Assembly (NCBI RefSeq): GCF_001905735.1
Contig: NZ_LISW01000001.1
Span: forward strand, 427,947 to 491,946
Origin: Streptomyces sp. CB01249
GTDB lineage: Bacteria; Actinomycetota; Actinomycetes; Streptomycetales; Streptomycetaceae
Direction: 5' to 3'
DNA: 64,000 nt
The translations under genes were made by a program, and so were the position numbers. Below the pieces are notes generated by a model. It did no database searches. It worked only from the letters and a program-made list of their open reading frames with translations, and was not told where the DNA came from. Shown here piece after piece: positions 24,332 through 31,743 of the stretch (position 1 is the stretch's first letter; every line of letters starts with the position of its first letter).

Positions 24332-25047
24332 GGCGCGTCCTCGTGGGGCAGCCGCAGGCAGTAGCCCACGCCGCGCACGGTGTGGATCAGCGGCCGGTCC
24401 GCGCGGTCGATCTTGCGGCGCAGGTTCTTGATGTACGTGTCCACGATGCGGGTGTCCCCGGAGAAGCCGTAGCTCCACACGTCCAGCAGGATGTCCTGCT
24501 TCTCCAGCACCTTTCCGGCCTGCGACATCAGGCAGACCAGCAGCCGGAACTCGGTCGGCGACAGCCGCACCGGCTCCCCGCCCCGGTGCACGGTGTGCCG
24601 CTCGCGGTCGACGCTCAGATCCGCGTACCGCAGCGGCGGCTGCTCGGCCGGCGGGCGGGGCGCGCCACCGGTGCGGCGCAGGATCGCCCGGATCCGCAGC
24701 AGGATCTCCTGGATGTGGAACGGCTTGGTCACGTAGTCGTCGCCGCCCGAGCTGAGCCCGATGATGCGGTCCTCGATGTCCGTGCGGGCGGTCAGGAACA
24801 GCACCGGGGTGTAGTCGCCCCGGGACCGCAGCTCCCGCGTCACGGCGAAGCCGTCCGTGTCCGGCAGCATCACGTCCAGGACGACCAGGTCCGGCCGGCA
24901 GCGGTCCACCTCGGCCACCCCGTCCCGCCCGTTCGCCGCGGACGCGACGCGGAAACCGGCCGCGGTCAGCGCGGAGGTGAGCAGCGTACGGATGCTCGGG
25001 TCGTCCTCGACGACCAGCACGGTGTGCCGGGCTGACCGGTCGCCCAT
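24328..25047 (-). CDS. OmpR/PhoB-family response regulator
   Basis: A 239-residue response regulator with a complete receiver: acidic pair in VVEDDPS, phosphoacceptor D58 (VVLDVMLPD), T87 region LTAR and K108 (VTKPF). A winged-helix DNA-binding domain follows (LSPTEFRLLVCLMSQAGKVL, then IVDTYIKNLRRKID and HTVRGVGYCLRL). Regulators of this class bind direct repeats with about 11-bp spacing, like the array found before the VTC operon at 28480-28545. ATG 25047 with GAGGTGAT upstream is preferred over GTG 25059. The regulator is coupled to the kinase and lies downstream of the CotH gene. Confidence 0.92.
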   Translation of the reverse strand: MGDRSARHTVLVVEDDPSIRTLLTSALTAAGFRVASAANGRDGVAEVDRCRPDLVVLDVMLPDTDGFAVTRELRSRGDYTPVLFLTARTDIEDRIIGLSSGGDDYVTKPFHIQEILLRIRAILRRTGGAPRPPAEQPPLRYADLSVDRERHTVHRGGEPVRLSPTEFRLLVCLMSQAGKVLEKQDILLDVWSYGFSGDTRIVDTYIKNLRRKIDRADRPLIHTVRGVGYCLRLPHEDAP

Positions 25048-25126
25048 CGGAAGGATCACCTCACGGCTCTGCGGACACGGTCCGGGCGGCGCCGTGCGGC
25101 GCGATGCTACGGGCCGAACTTGTGCG

Positions 25127-25140
25127 CGTTCACAGGAACG
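25127..25140. promoter_or_regulatory. Small inverted repeat upstream of the two-component operon
   Basis: CGTTC and GAACG flank 4 nt (CGTTCACAGGAACG), about 80 nt upstream of the response-regulator start. On the minus strand a -10-like TAGCAT lies about 20 nt further down. It may be part of the two-component promoter; support is weak. Confidence 0.3.
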
Positions 25141-25141
25141 G

Positions 25142-25172
25142 GGCGCGCCCCGGCGGGGGTCCGGGGCGCGCC
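25142..25172. terminator. Terminator of the VTC-DUF4956-CotH operon
   Basis: GGCGCGCCCC (25142-25151) pairs exactly with GGGGCGCGCC (25163-25172) around an 11-nt loop, 6 nt past the CotH stop codon on the minus strand. Confidence 0.7.
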
Positions 25173-25177
25173 GCAGG

Positions 25178-26944
25178 TCAGCCGGTCACCTCCTTGTTCT
25201 TCGCCAGCGCCGTCGTGCGCTGGGTGACCGTGGTGCGCAGGGTGCCGACCGCGCTCTCGACGTCCTTCGCGGGGACACCGGCCCGGGTCGCCTGCTCCGC
25301 GAGGTCGTCCAGGGTCTTCGTGGCCTTGCCGGAGGCGTAGAACTTCTCGTACAGGTCCTGGTACGCCTTCTTGTACACCGCGTCGAAGGCGTCGAGCTTC
25401 AGGAACCGTTCCTTCAGCGCGTGCCCGGACCGCATGCCGCCGCCTCCGCCGCCCTTGCCCGCGTCACCGCCCGGCGCGCCGGGCATGTCGCCGAAGTCGG
25501 GCATCTCCGCGCCCTCGGGCAGCTCGGGCATCCCTTCCGGCAGGCCCTCGGGCATGCCGCCGGTGCCGCCGTCCTTGCCGCCGGTCCCGCCGGTCCCGCC
25601 GGGGCGGCCGCCCATGCCGCCGCCCATGCTCATCTGGTCGTCGGGCCCCGCCGTCGCGTCCCCGCTGAAGGTGAGGTTGTAGTCCCAGCCGAGCACCGAG
25701 AACTTCTTGCTGTTCAGGTCGTAGCCGAGGAGGTAGTTCTTCCCCGGGCCCGCCATGTCGTCGAAGTTCATCAGCAGGTTCTGCGTGGCGACGTAGTGGG
25801 CGAACGAGTCGACGTCGACGTGCTTGTCGAGGTCGGCGGCGAACTCCTCGTCGGAGGCCTTCTCGACCCACTTGGCCAGCTTCATCACCGGTTCGAGGTC
25901 CTGGCTGCCGACCTTGTTGAGCTGGCGGAACGACGTCTCGTACTTCGAGGGGTCGTCGCCCTGGTAGTCGAACGTGCCGCCCGCCCTGGCCTTGTAGACC
26001 ACGGACTCGCCGTCGACCGCCTCCGCGTACTCGGTGTCGGGGTTCTCGACCATGAGCCGTACGGCCGTCGGCCGGTTGTTGACCTTCAGCGTGGTGAGGC
26101 CGTACCGCTCGGCCGGCTCCCCGGTGCCGTCGATCAGTGCGAGCGCCAGCGCCTCGTTGAGGGGGACCTGCGCGTTGCTGCCCGGGCGCAGCGAGATCTC
26201 CCGCTCGCCCTGGTAGGCGCGGCCCTCCACGTACTCGTCGATCTTGACGAGCCAGGGCAGCTCCTCGGGCTTGTCGGCGGACAGGTTGTACTGCGTCATC
26301 CCGCCACCGCGCCCGCCCGCGGCGGCACCGCCGCCACCGGCAGCCTTGTCGCCGCCGTCCTGGCCGCCACCGGCAGCCGTGCCACCGGCAGCCGTGCCAC
26401 CGGCGGCCTGGCCACCGGCCGCCTGGCCGCCACCCGTCGGTGGCTCCGGCATCTCGCCGTTGCCGCCCGACGCCTTCCCGCCGCGCTGACCCGCGCCGCC
26501 GGCGGGCATCCCACCGCCGCCCGGCATCCCGCCCCGGTTGCCCCGCAGGGACATCAGCGTCGAGTTGCCCTTGAGGCGGATGCCGACGTCGCTCAGGAAG
26601 ACCCCGTCGATCGTGAGGTCGGCCGGGATGGGGTCCTTCGTGCCGTCCTTCTTGAACTCCTTCATCATCTTGTCGAAGTCGGTCTGCTTGTACTCCAGTT
26701 GCACGGAGTGCTTCACCGACGTGTCGTACAGCCCGACCGTCCCCTTCACGTCGTCCGTGATCGTGTCGGCCTCCACCCGCGAGGCGGAGGTGACGTACGG
26801 GGAGACCCGGGCGTCGCCGAACGCGTACAGCATCACCGCGAGCCCCGCGCACAGCGCCCCGGCGGGTTTCCAGTGGTGCCGCAGGCGTACGGGTACGCGG
26901 TCGCGCAGCCGTCGCCCGCGGGGCGTGCCGTCGACGGGGCTCAC
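25178..26944 (-). CDS. CotH kinase family protein, membrane-anchored
   Basis: A 588-residue protein with one N-terminal membrane segment (about 27-43) placing the rest outside the cell. The CotH protein-kinase-like domain is recognised by the LTIDGVFLSDVGIRLKGNST start, WLVKIDEYVEGRAYQG, and the core FAHYVATQNLLMNFDDM, GKNYLLGYD and VLGWDYNLTF, which holds the metal-binding Asp and Asn. Two Gly/Ala/Gln-rich insertions (about residues 135-215 and 440-500) interrupt it. CotH kinases phosphorylate spore-coat proteins in Bacillus; here the substrate is unknown. The start GTG overlaps the DUF4956 stop. Linked to VTC, it may phosphorylate or anchor a polyphosphate-related product; this is inference. 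Confidence 0.85.
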   Translation of the reverse strand: MSPVDGTPRGRRLRDRVPVRLRHHWKPAGALCAGLAVMLYAFGDARVSPYVTSASRVEADTITDDVKGTVGLYDTSVKHSVQLEYKQTDFDKMMKEFKKDGTKDPIPADLTIDGVFLSDVGIRLKGNSTLMSLRGNRGGMPGGGGMPAGGAGQRGGKASGGNGEMPEPPTGGGQAAGGQAAGGTAAGGTAAGGGQDGGDKAAGGGGAAAGGRGGGMTQYNLSADKPEELPWLVKIDEYVEGRAYQGEREISLRPGSNAQVPLNEALALALIDGTGEPAERYGLTTLKVNNRPTAVRLMVENPDTEYAEAVDGESVVYKARAGGTFDYQGDDPSKYETSFRQLNKVGSQDLEPVMKLAKWVEKASDEEFAADLDKHVDVDSFAHYVATQNLLMNFDDMAGPGKNYLLGYDLNSKKFSVLGWDYNLTFSGDATAGPDDQMSMGGGMGGRPGGTGGTGGKDGGTGGMPEGLPEGMPELPEGAEMPDFGDMPGAPGGDAGKGGGGGGMRSGHALKERFLKLDAFDAVYKKAYQDLYEKFYASGKATKTLDDLAEQATRAGVPAKDVESAVGTLRTTVTQRTTALAKNKEVTG

Positions 26945-27618
26945 AGGTCGGTGGTGTCGTAACCGGTCAGGACCGTCACGCGCTGCCCGGAGGTGCGTTC
27001 CTGGAGCGCGGTGACCAGGTCGCTGGGTTCGGTGCCCTTCTTCATCCGGACCGTGTAGAACACCTCGTTCAGCGCCCCGCCCCGGATCGTCTCCGTGGAG
27101 ACCAGCTCGAACTCGGTCGTGTACTTGATCAGCACGTCACGGATGCCCGGGGTGTAGTCCTCGCCCGCCGGGACCTGGACCTTGACCACCTGGCGCTGCA
27201 CGTTCAGCGCGAACCAGTCGAACTTGTGCATGATGACGACGACCGCGCAGATCACGACCGCGCCGACCGCGGCCAGCGTGTAGAAGCGGGCACCGCAGGC
27301 CATGCCGATCGCCATGGCCAGGAAGATGAACCCGACGTCCCGGGTCTCCTTGACCGCGTTCCGGAACCGGACCACGGACAACGCGCCGACCAGGGAGAAC
27401 GCCCGGGCCAGGTTGGACCCGACGACGAGCATGATCAGGGCGACGATCATGCCGACTATGACCAGGGTCTGGACGTAGGACTGGCTGTACGACACGTTCC
27501 GGTGGGTGTACCGGTAGACGTAGCCGATGACCGTGCTCAGGACGAAGGACAGCGCCATCGCCACGACGACGTCGGCGACGCTGAACGTCCCGCTGAGTTC
27601 CTGCAGATCGAAATTCAC
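26941..27618 (-). CDS. DUF4956 membrane protein
   Basis: A 225-residue inner-membrane protein of the DUF4956 family. Three to four membrane segments fill residues 15-130 (VVVAMALSFVLSTVIGYVY, LVIVGMIVALIMLVVG, VGFIFLAMAIGMACG, AVGAVVICAVVVIM), with the conserved FSLVGALSVVRFRNAVKETRD between them. The C-terminal 90 residues are cytosolic and look ferredoxin-like (VKVQVPAGEDYTPGIRDVLIKYTTEFELV). The family is regularly encoded with VTC-type polymerases and CotH kinases, and here both neighbours overlap it by 4 nt. A channel or scaffold role in moving a phosphate polymer is plausible but unproven. Confidence 0.85.
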   Translation of the reverse strand: MNFDLQELSGTFSVADVVVAMALSFVLSTVIGYVYRYTHRNVSYSQSYVQTLVIVGMIVALIMLVVGSNLARAFSLVGALSVVRFRNAVKETRDVGFIFLAMAIGMACGARFYTLAAVGAVVICAVVVIMHKFDWFALNVQRQVVKVQVPAGEDYTPGIRDVLIKYTTEFELVSTETIRGGALNEVFYTVRMKKGTEPSDLVTALQERTSGQRVTVLTGYDTTDL

Positions 27619-28421
27619 TGTGTTCCCGCTTCGAGATGGAAGGCGGACCGGGGTGCCAGCCCGAACGCCTCGATGGACTGGACGTACTTGGAGACCCGGA
27701 TGAGGCTCAGGTTGCGGCGGGCCGCGAGATCGGTGATCCAGTGCGGGGTGCGCTCGTTGACCTTGATCTCCATGACCGACAGGTGCGGCGGCACGGTGAA
27801 CCGGTTCTCCGGGTTCTCCTGCCCGAAGTGGAAATCGCGGTCGCGGCCCCGGATACGCCGGTCGAAGGTGACCCGCAGCCCGGTGTCGGCGGCCCGCCCG
27901 ACCAGCGCCTCGCGCTGGTAGCCGGTCATCGCGGTGGGCCGGAGGTTGAGCCGTACGACGAGGTCGAGCACCTCGTGGATGAACGCGCGCTCCTTGGGGG
28001 AGTGCTCCACCAGCTCACGCCCGTCGCAGAGTTGACGAGCCGTCATGTACGGGAGTGTGATGCGCCGCTTCTGCGTGACGCGGTTGACGCGCTGCTTGAT
28101 CTCGACGCAGACCGGGGACTCGTCCGTGACCCCGGCCGGGTCGCCGTAGTGCCTGATGCGCAGCTTGCGGCGGAACTTCAGGCCCTCGATCTTCTCCCAG
28201 TAGAACCGCAGCTCGGGGGAGTCGTAGTACAGGCTCCACACCCCGTAGCCGCCGACCGGGCTGTTCAGGTCGCGGTCCATCCGCTCACCGAGCTCGTCGC
28301 GCAGTTCGGCGGCCTGCTCGACCGGGACCAGGTACTTCAGCTCGTATCTGTTGAAGGCGTGCAGCCTGCTCGCCACGTGCAGCGGTGGGGGGTCCAGTGT
28401 GGCTGTGTCGGGTTGCGACAC
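27615..28421 (-). CDS. VTC domain polyphosphate-polymerase-like protein
   Basis: A 268-residue protein of the VTC (vacuolar transporter chaperone) domain, part of the CYTH/TTM tunnel-fold group. Basic tunnel residues appear in FNRYELKYLVP, KFRRKLRIRHYG, CVEIKQRVNRVTQKRRITL and VTFDRRIRG, and the acidic metal ligand is in LSVMEIKVNERTPHW. Yeast Vtc4 makes polyphosphate from ATP with this fold. No membrane segment is seen, so the catalytic domain is cytosolic. GTG 28421 has AAGGAGG; its stop overlaps DUF4956 (GTGA). It heads a coupled three-gene operon behind an 11-bp repeat array. Confidence 0.88.
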   Translation of the reverse strand: MSQPDTATLDPPPLHVASRLHAFNRYELKYLVPVEQAAELRDELGERMDRDLNSPVGGYGVWSLYYDSPELRFYWEKIEGLKFRRKLRIRHYGDPAGVTDESPVCVEIKQRVNRVTQKRRITLPYMTARQLCDGRELVEHSPKERAFIHEVLDLVVRLNLRPTAMTGYQREALVGRAADTGLRVTFDRRIRGRDRDFHFGQENPENRFTVPPHLSVMEIKVNERTPHWITDLAARRNLSLIRVSKYVQSIEAFGLAPRSAFHLEAGTQ

Positions 28422-28479
28422 CGTGCGCCTCCTTCGTCGTCCGTGCCGGACCGGCCGGCCCGCGTCACGGAACCAACGA

Positions 28480-28545
28480 CGGATGAGGAAGCGATGAGAA
28501 ACCCGGGTGGATTGCAGGAGGATTCAAGATGGCCGGAAGGTGAAC
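28480..28545 (-). promoter_or_regulatory. Array of six 11-bp direct repeat units upstream of the VTC operon
   Basis: Read on the minus strand from 28545 to 28480 the units are GTTCACCTTCC, GGCCATCTTGA, ATCCTCCTGCA, ATCCACCCGGG, TTTCTCATCGC and TTCCTCATCCG. Position 4 is C in all six, and positions 2, 6 and 7 are strongly biased. The first unit resembles a PHO-box half. The array starts about 60 nt before the VTC start. Exact 11-bp phasing is the signature of OmpR/PhoB-type regulator sites, so PhoP or the adjacent response regulator is a candidate. Confidence 0.6.
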
Positions 28546-28563
28546 ACGGCCGGTGCGAAAACG

Positions 28564-28598
28564 CCTGTGTCCCCGGGCGGACGGCCCGGGGACACAGG
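28564..28598 (-). terminator. Intrinsic terminator of the OsmC-type gene
   Basis: CCTGTGTCCCCGGGC (28564-28578) pairs perfectly with GCCCGGGGACACAGG (28584-28598), a 15-bp stem with a 5-nt loop, followed on the minus strand by GCGTTTT. It lies just past the OsmC stop. Confidence 0.85.
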
Positions 28599-28608
28599 GG
28601 GGAGAGGA

Positions 28609-29034
28609 TCAGGCGAGCGAGGCGCTCAGCGTGATCGTGGTGCCCGAAAGCGCCTGGCTGACCGGGCAGTTGGCCTTGGCGTCCTCGGCCGCCTTGACGA
28701 AGCCGGCCTCGTCGAGACCGGGCACGGTGCCCACCACGGTGAGGTGGATGCCGGTGATGCCGGTGCCGGGCTGGAAGGTGACGTCGGCCTTGGTCTCCAG
28801 CCGGGCCGGCGGGGTGCCGGCGCCGCTGAGGCCGTGCGAGAGCGCCATCGAGAAGCAGCTGGAGTGGGCCGCGGCGATCAGCTCCTCCGGGCTGGTCTTC
28901 CCGTTCGCCGCCTCCGCGCGGGACGGCCAGGAGACCGGGTACTCGCCGATCCCGGACGAGTCGAGGGTGACGACCCCCTTGCCCTCAAGGAGGTTGCCTT
29001 CCCACTCCGTGTGGGCGGTACGCGTGGTAGCCAT
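28609..29034 (-). CDS. OsmC-family peroxiredoxin (organic hydroperoxide defence)
   Basis: A 141-residue protein of the OsmC/Ohr family, thiol peroxidases that reduce organic hydroperoxides in the cytosol. The catalytic cysteines are in place: the peroxidatic one in AAHSSCFSMALS and the resolving one in KANCPVSQAL. TSPEELIAAAHSSC is the family signature. ATG 29034 (MATTRTAHTEWEG) has AAGGGAC 7 nt upstream; the open frame upstream has no conserved sequence. The subtype looks like OsmC rather than Ohr from KTSPEELIAAAHSSC. It is a single-gene unit between two terminator-like hairpins. Confidence 0.9.
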   Translation of the reverse strand: MATTRTAHTEWEGNLLEGKGVVTLDSSGIGEYPVSWPSRAEAANGKTSPEELIAAAHSSCFSMALSHGLSGAGTPPARLETKADVTFQPGTGITGIHLTVVGTVPGLDEAGFVKAAEDAKANCPVSQALSGTTITLSASLA

Positions 29035-29068
29035 GCTGGTCCCTTCGAACGGTGCGCGGTGGTACGAG

Positions 29069-29097
29069 CCGGCGGGCACGTCGTCGTGTCCCGCCGG
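29069..29097. terminator. Hairpin after zapE
   Basis: CCGGCGGG (29069-29076) and CCCGCCGG (29090-29097) pair, extended inward by CAC/GTG with one bulged base. It is 25 nt beyond the zapE stop on the minus strand and upstream of the OsmC start. Confidence 0.5.
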
Positions 29098-29121
29098 TGG
29101 TACGTCCTTACGCCCCCGAAC

Positions 29122-30216
29122 CTACTGCGCCACCATGTCCTTCGCGTCGCGCGCCAGGGCCGTGAGACGGGAGATCGCCCGGAAATACTTCTTCCGGTAC
29201 CCGCCGTTCAGCATCTCGTCGCTGAACAGCCGGTCGAAGGGCAGCCCGGCCGCGAGGACCGGCACCTCCCGGTCGTACAGCCGGTCGGCGAGGACCACGA
29301 GCCGCAGCGCGGTCGACTGGTCGGGCACCGCCCGCACCTCGGTCAGGCACACCGCCTTGAGCCCGTCCGTCAGTGCGCCGTACCGGCTCGGGTGGACGCG
29401 GGCCAGGTGGTCGAGCAGCGCCGGGAAGTCGTCCAGGCTGGCGCCCGGCGTGGCGTACGCGGCCTTGGTGACCTGCTCGTCCGAGAACGGTGCCGGGGCC
29501 TCGGGCAGACCGCGGTGGCGGTAGTCCTCGCCGTCGATGCGCAGCGGGCGGAAGTGCGCGGACAGGCCCTGGATCTCGCGCAGGAAGTCGGCGGCGGCGA
29601 ACCGGCCCTCGCCGAGCTTGCCTGGCAGCGTGTTGGAGGTCGCGGCCAGCGCGACGCCCTCCTCGACCAGGCGGCTGAGCAGCGAGGACACCAGCACGGT
29701 GTCGCCCGGGTCGTCCAGCTCGAACTCGTCGATGCACAGCAGCCGGTGCCCGCTCAGCGTGCGCACGGTCTGCTGGAAGCCCAGCGCGCCCACCAGGTTC
29801 GTGAGCTCCACGAAGGTGCCGAAGGCCTTCAGCGAGGGCGCGGCCGGGGTGGCGTGCCAGAGCGAGGCGAGCAGATGGGTCTTGCCGACCCCGTATCCGC
29901 CGTCGAGGTAGACCCCGCGCGGGCCGGACGGCTTGGCCTCCGCCTTCCGGCCGAACCACTTGCGCTTCCCGGAACCCGACGCGTGCGACCCGCCGAGTCC
30001 GGCGGCGAAGTCGCTGAGCACGTGGACCGCCTCGGTCTGGCTCGGCTGGTTCGGGTCGGGTACGTACGTATCGAAACGCACCGAGTCGAAGCGCGGCGGC
30101 GGCACCATCTCGGCGACCAGACGGTCGGCGGGGACGTGCGGCTCGCGGGCGCACAGGGACAGCGGGGCCGTTTCGGCTATGGGGCTGGACCCCGGCACGG
30201 CGTGGGAGGACGACAC
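29122..30216 (-). CDS. zapE: ZapE/AFG1-like cell division ATPase
   Basis: A 364-residue AAA-type ATPase of the AFG1/ZapE family. Walker A is GGYGVGKTHLLAS, Walker B is LLCIDEFELDDPGDT, and sensor residues follow in LAATSNTLPG. The C-terminal LFDRL-like LPFDRLFSDEMLNGGYRKKYFRAISRL matches the family end. In E. coli ZapE interacts with FtsZ under stress; in mitochondria AFG1 works with proteases on membrane proteins. The start is not certain: GTG 30216 (VSSSHAVPG) lies 8 nt after a -10-like TAAGCT, suggesting a leaderless message; TTG 30225 and longer frames are less likely. It is divergent from the pyrimidine-reductase gene. Confidence 0.88.
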   Translation of the reverse strand: MSSSHAVPGSSPIAETAPLSLCAREPHVPADRLVAEMVPPPRFDSVRFDTYVPDPNQPSQTEAVHVLSDFAAGLGGSHASGSGKRKWFGRKAEAKPSGPRGVYLDGGYGVGKTHLLASLWHATPAAPSLKAFGTFVELTNLVGALGFQQTVRTLSGHRLLCIDEFELDDPGDTVLVSSLLSRLVEEGVALAATSNTLPGKLGEGRFAAADFLREIQGLSAHFRPLRIDGEDYRHRGLPEAPAPFSDEQVTKAAYATPGASLDDFPALLDHLARVHPSRYGALTDGLKAVCLTEVRAVPDQSTALRLVVLADRLYDREVPVLAAGLPFDRLFSDEMLNGGYRKKYFRAISRLTALARDAKDMVAQ

Positions 30217-30253
30217 AACCGTCAAGCTTACGACCCGTGCCAGACTGCCGGAC

Positions 30254-31018
30254 ATGCGACGCCTGTTCCCTGTGACCGACCTGACAGCGGCCGACACCTC
30301 CGGCGAATGGAGCCTGGACCGCCTCGCCGACGCCTACGCCTATCCCGCCGGGGACGGGCCCTGGCTGCGCGCCAACATGGTGTCCACGCTGGACGGGGCC
30401 GCCCAGCACGACGGCCGCTCGCAGCCGATCTCCTGCGAGAGCGACATGCGCATCTTCGGCACCCTGCGCGGCCTGGCCGACGTGGTGATCGCGGGCGCCC
30501 AGACCGTACGCCAGGAGGGTTACCGCCCCGCCAGGGCGCGGGACGCCTTCGCGGCGCGCCGGGCGGCGGCCGGGCAGACGCCCGCCCCGGCCGTCGCCGT
30601 GGTCAGCGGCAGCCTGGACCTGGACTTCTCGCTCCCGCTCTTCGTGTCGCCGCTGGTCCCGACGCTGGTGCTGACCGGTGCGGGCGCGCCCCCGGACCGG
30701 ATCGCGACGGCCCGGAAGGCGGGCGCCGAGGTGGTGATCGCGGGCGAGGGCTCGCGCGTCGACCCGGCCCGCGCCGTGCGGGAGCTGGCCGACCGGGGAC
30801 ACCGGCGGCTGCTGACGGAGGGCGGGCCCCGGCTGCTCGGCCAGTTCGTCGCCGAAGGGGTGCTGGACGAGCTCTGCCTGACCGTCGCGCCGATGCTCAC
30901 GGCCGGTGACGCCCAGCGGATCGCGGGCGGGCCGGCCGTCGCGGTGCCGAAACGATTCGCCCTGGCCTCGCTGCTGGAGGAGGACGGCTTCCTCTTCAGC
31001 CGCTACCGCAGGTCCTGA
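30254..31018 (+). CDS. RibD C-terminal-type pyrimidine reductase family protein
   Basis: A 254-residue protein with the RibD C-terminal/dihydrofolate-reductase-like fold. WLRANMVSTLDGAAQ, DVVIAGAQTVRQEGY, VAVVSGSLDLD and LLTEGGPRLLGQF are the NADPH- and substrate-binding motifs of the family that reduces the ribosyl side chain of diaminopyrimidine intermediates in riboflavin synthesis. There is no deaminase domain. Many actinobacterial stand-alone members are not part of a rib operon and may act on other pyrimidine-like substrates, so the exact reaction is open. The ATG has no Shine-Dalgarno; a -10-like CAGACT ends 7 nt upstream, suggesting a leaderless message. Confidence 0.8.
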   Translation: MRRLFPVTDLTAADTSGEWSLDRLADAYAYPAGDGPWLRANMVSTLDGAAQHDGRSQPISCESDMRIFGTLRGLADVVIAGAQTVRQEGYRPARARDAFAARRAAAGQTPAPAVAVVSGSLDLDFSLPLFVSPLVPTLVLTGAGAPPDRIATARKAGAEVVIAGEGSRVDPARAVRELADRGHRRLLTEGGPRLLGQFVAEGVLDELCLTVAPMLTAGDAQRIAGGPAVAVPKRFALASLLEEDGFLFSRYRRS

Positions 31019-31199
31019 GGCCCCGCCCTCCCCGTACGCCCCAGAGCTCTCCCCGTACCGCCCCATGCGGTGGCAATGAGCGGAATATCATGTTCCGGTT
31101 AGCGTTCCGTGGGCAGAATGGATCTCGCAGACCCCGTGCGAGCGCGGGGAAGGATGGTTTCAGCAGCGGCCCGCGACGGTCGCTGAAGAGAAGGGCTCT

Positions 31200-31673
31200 G
31201 TGGTGTTCACCAGCGTTTTGATGATCGAGAAGGCCCTCACCTCCGGGGACATCGAATTCGTCACCACCCTGCACGGGGAGGACCGCACCTCGTTCGTCGT
31301 CCTCATGCAGCCGCGCGGCGACCAGGCGGACGTCCTGCTGCGGGCCATCGACGACCTGGCGATGGGCGAACTGAAGGAAGCGGCCCGCGAGAGCGAGGAA
31401 CCCGAGGGCCGGAGCGCCAGGGAGTCGGCCGAGCTCGCCCTCCAGGTCTCCCTGGAGGCCCTGCGCCAGGCGGGCTCCGAGGCCGTCGGACAGGTGATCG
31501 AGAGCCACCCCCTGGACAAGCTCACCTCGGTGGTCGAGGAGTCCGAGGCCGACGAGGTCATCGTGCTGACCGCGCCCCACTACGTCGAGGAGTTCTTCCA
31601 CCGCGACTGGGCGTCCCGGGCCCGGCACAAGGTCGGCGTCCCGGTGCTCAAGCTCTTCGCGCACAGCGAATAG
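31200..31673 (+). CDS. Conserved actinobacterial protein of unknown function
   Basis: A 157-residue protein, conserved in Streptomyces and often carried in databases under the doubtful name indole-3-glycerol phosphate synthase; nothing in the sequence supports that enzyme (no TIM barrel, far too short). It is acidic and soluble. FTSVLMIEKALTSGDIEFVTTLHG, RTSFVVLMQPRGDQADVLLRAIDD and ESEADEVIVLTAPHYVEEFFHRDW suggest an alpha/beta domain like universal-stress proteins. GTG 31200 or 31203 can serve as start; AAGGG lies 4 or 7 nt upstream. It is followed by murC and may share a transcript. Confidence 0.72.
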   Translation: MVFTSVLMIEKALTSGDIEFVTTLHGEDRTSFVVLMQPRGDQADVLLRAIDDLAMGELKEAARESEEPEGRSARESAELALQVSLEALRQAGSEAVGQVIESHPLDKLTSVVEESEADEVIVLTAPHYVEEFFHRDWASRARHKVGVPVLKLFAHSE

Positions 31674-31743
31674 GGTGAAGCCGCGCGGGGACCCCGGAGG
31701 GCAACCCGGACCGCGCTGAAATCTCTTCACCAGGGAGGCAAAG

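Noticed and set aside
28507..30909. An 800-codon plus-strand open frame
   Set aside because: It runs through the OsmC and zapE genes on the other strand and part of the pyrimidine reductase in another frame; composition is Arg/Gly/Ala-rich with no conserved motif.
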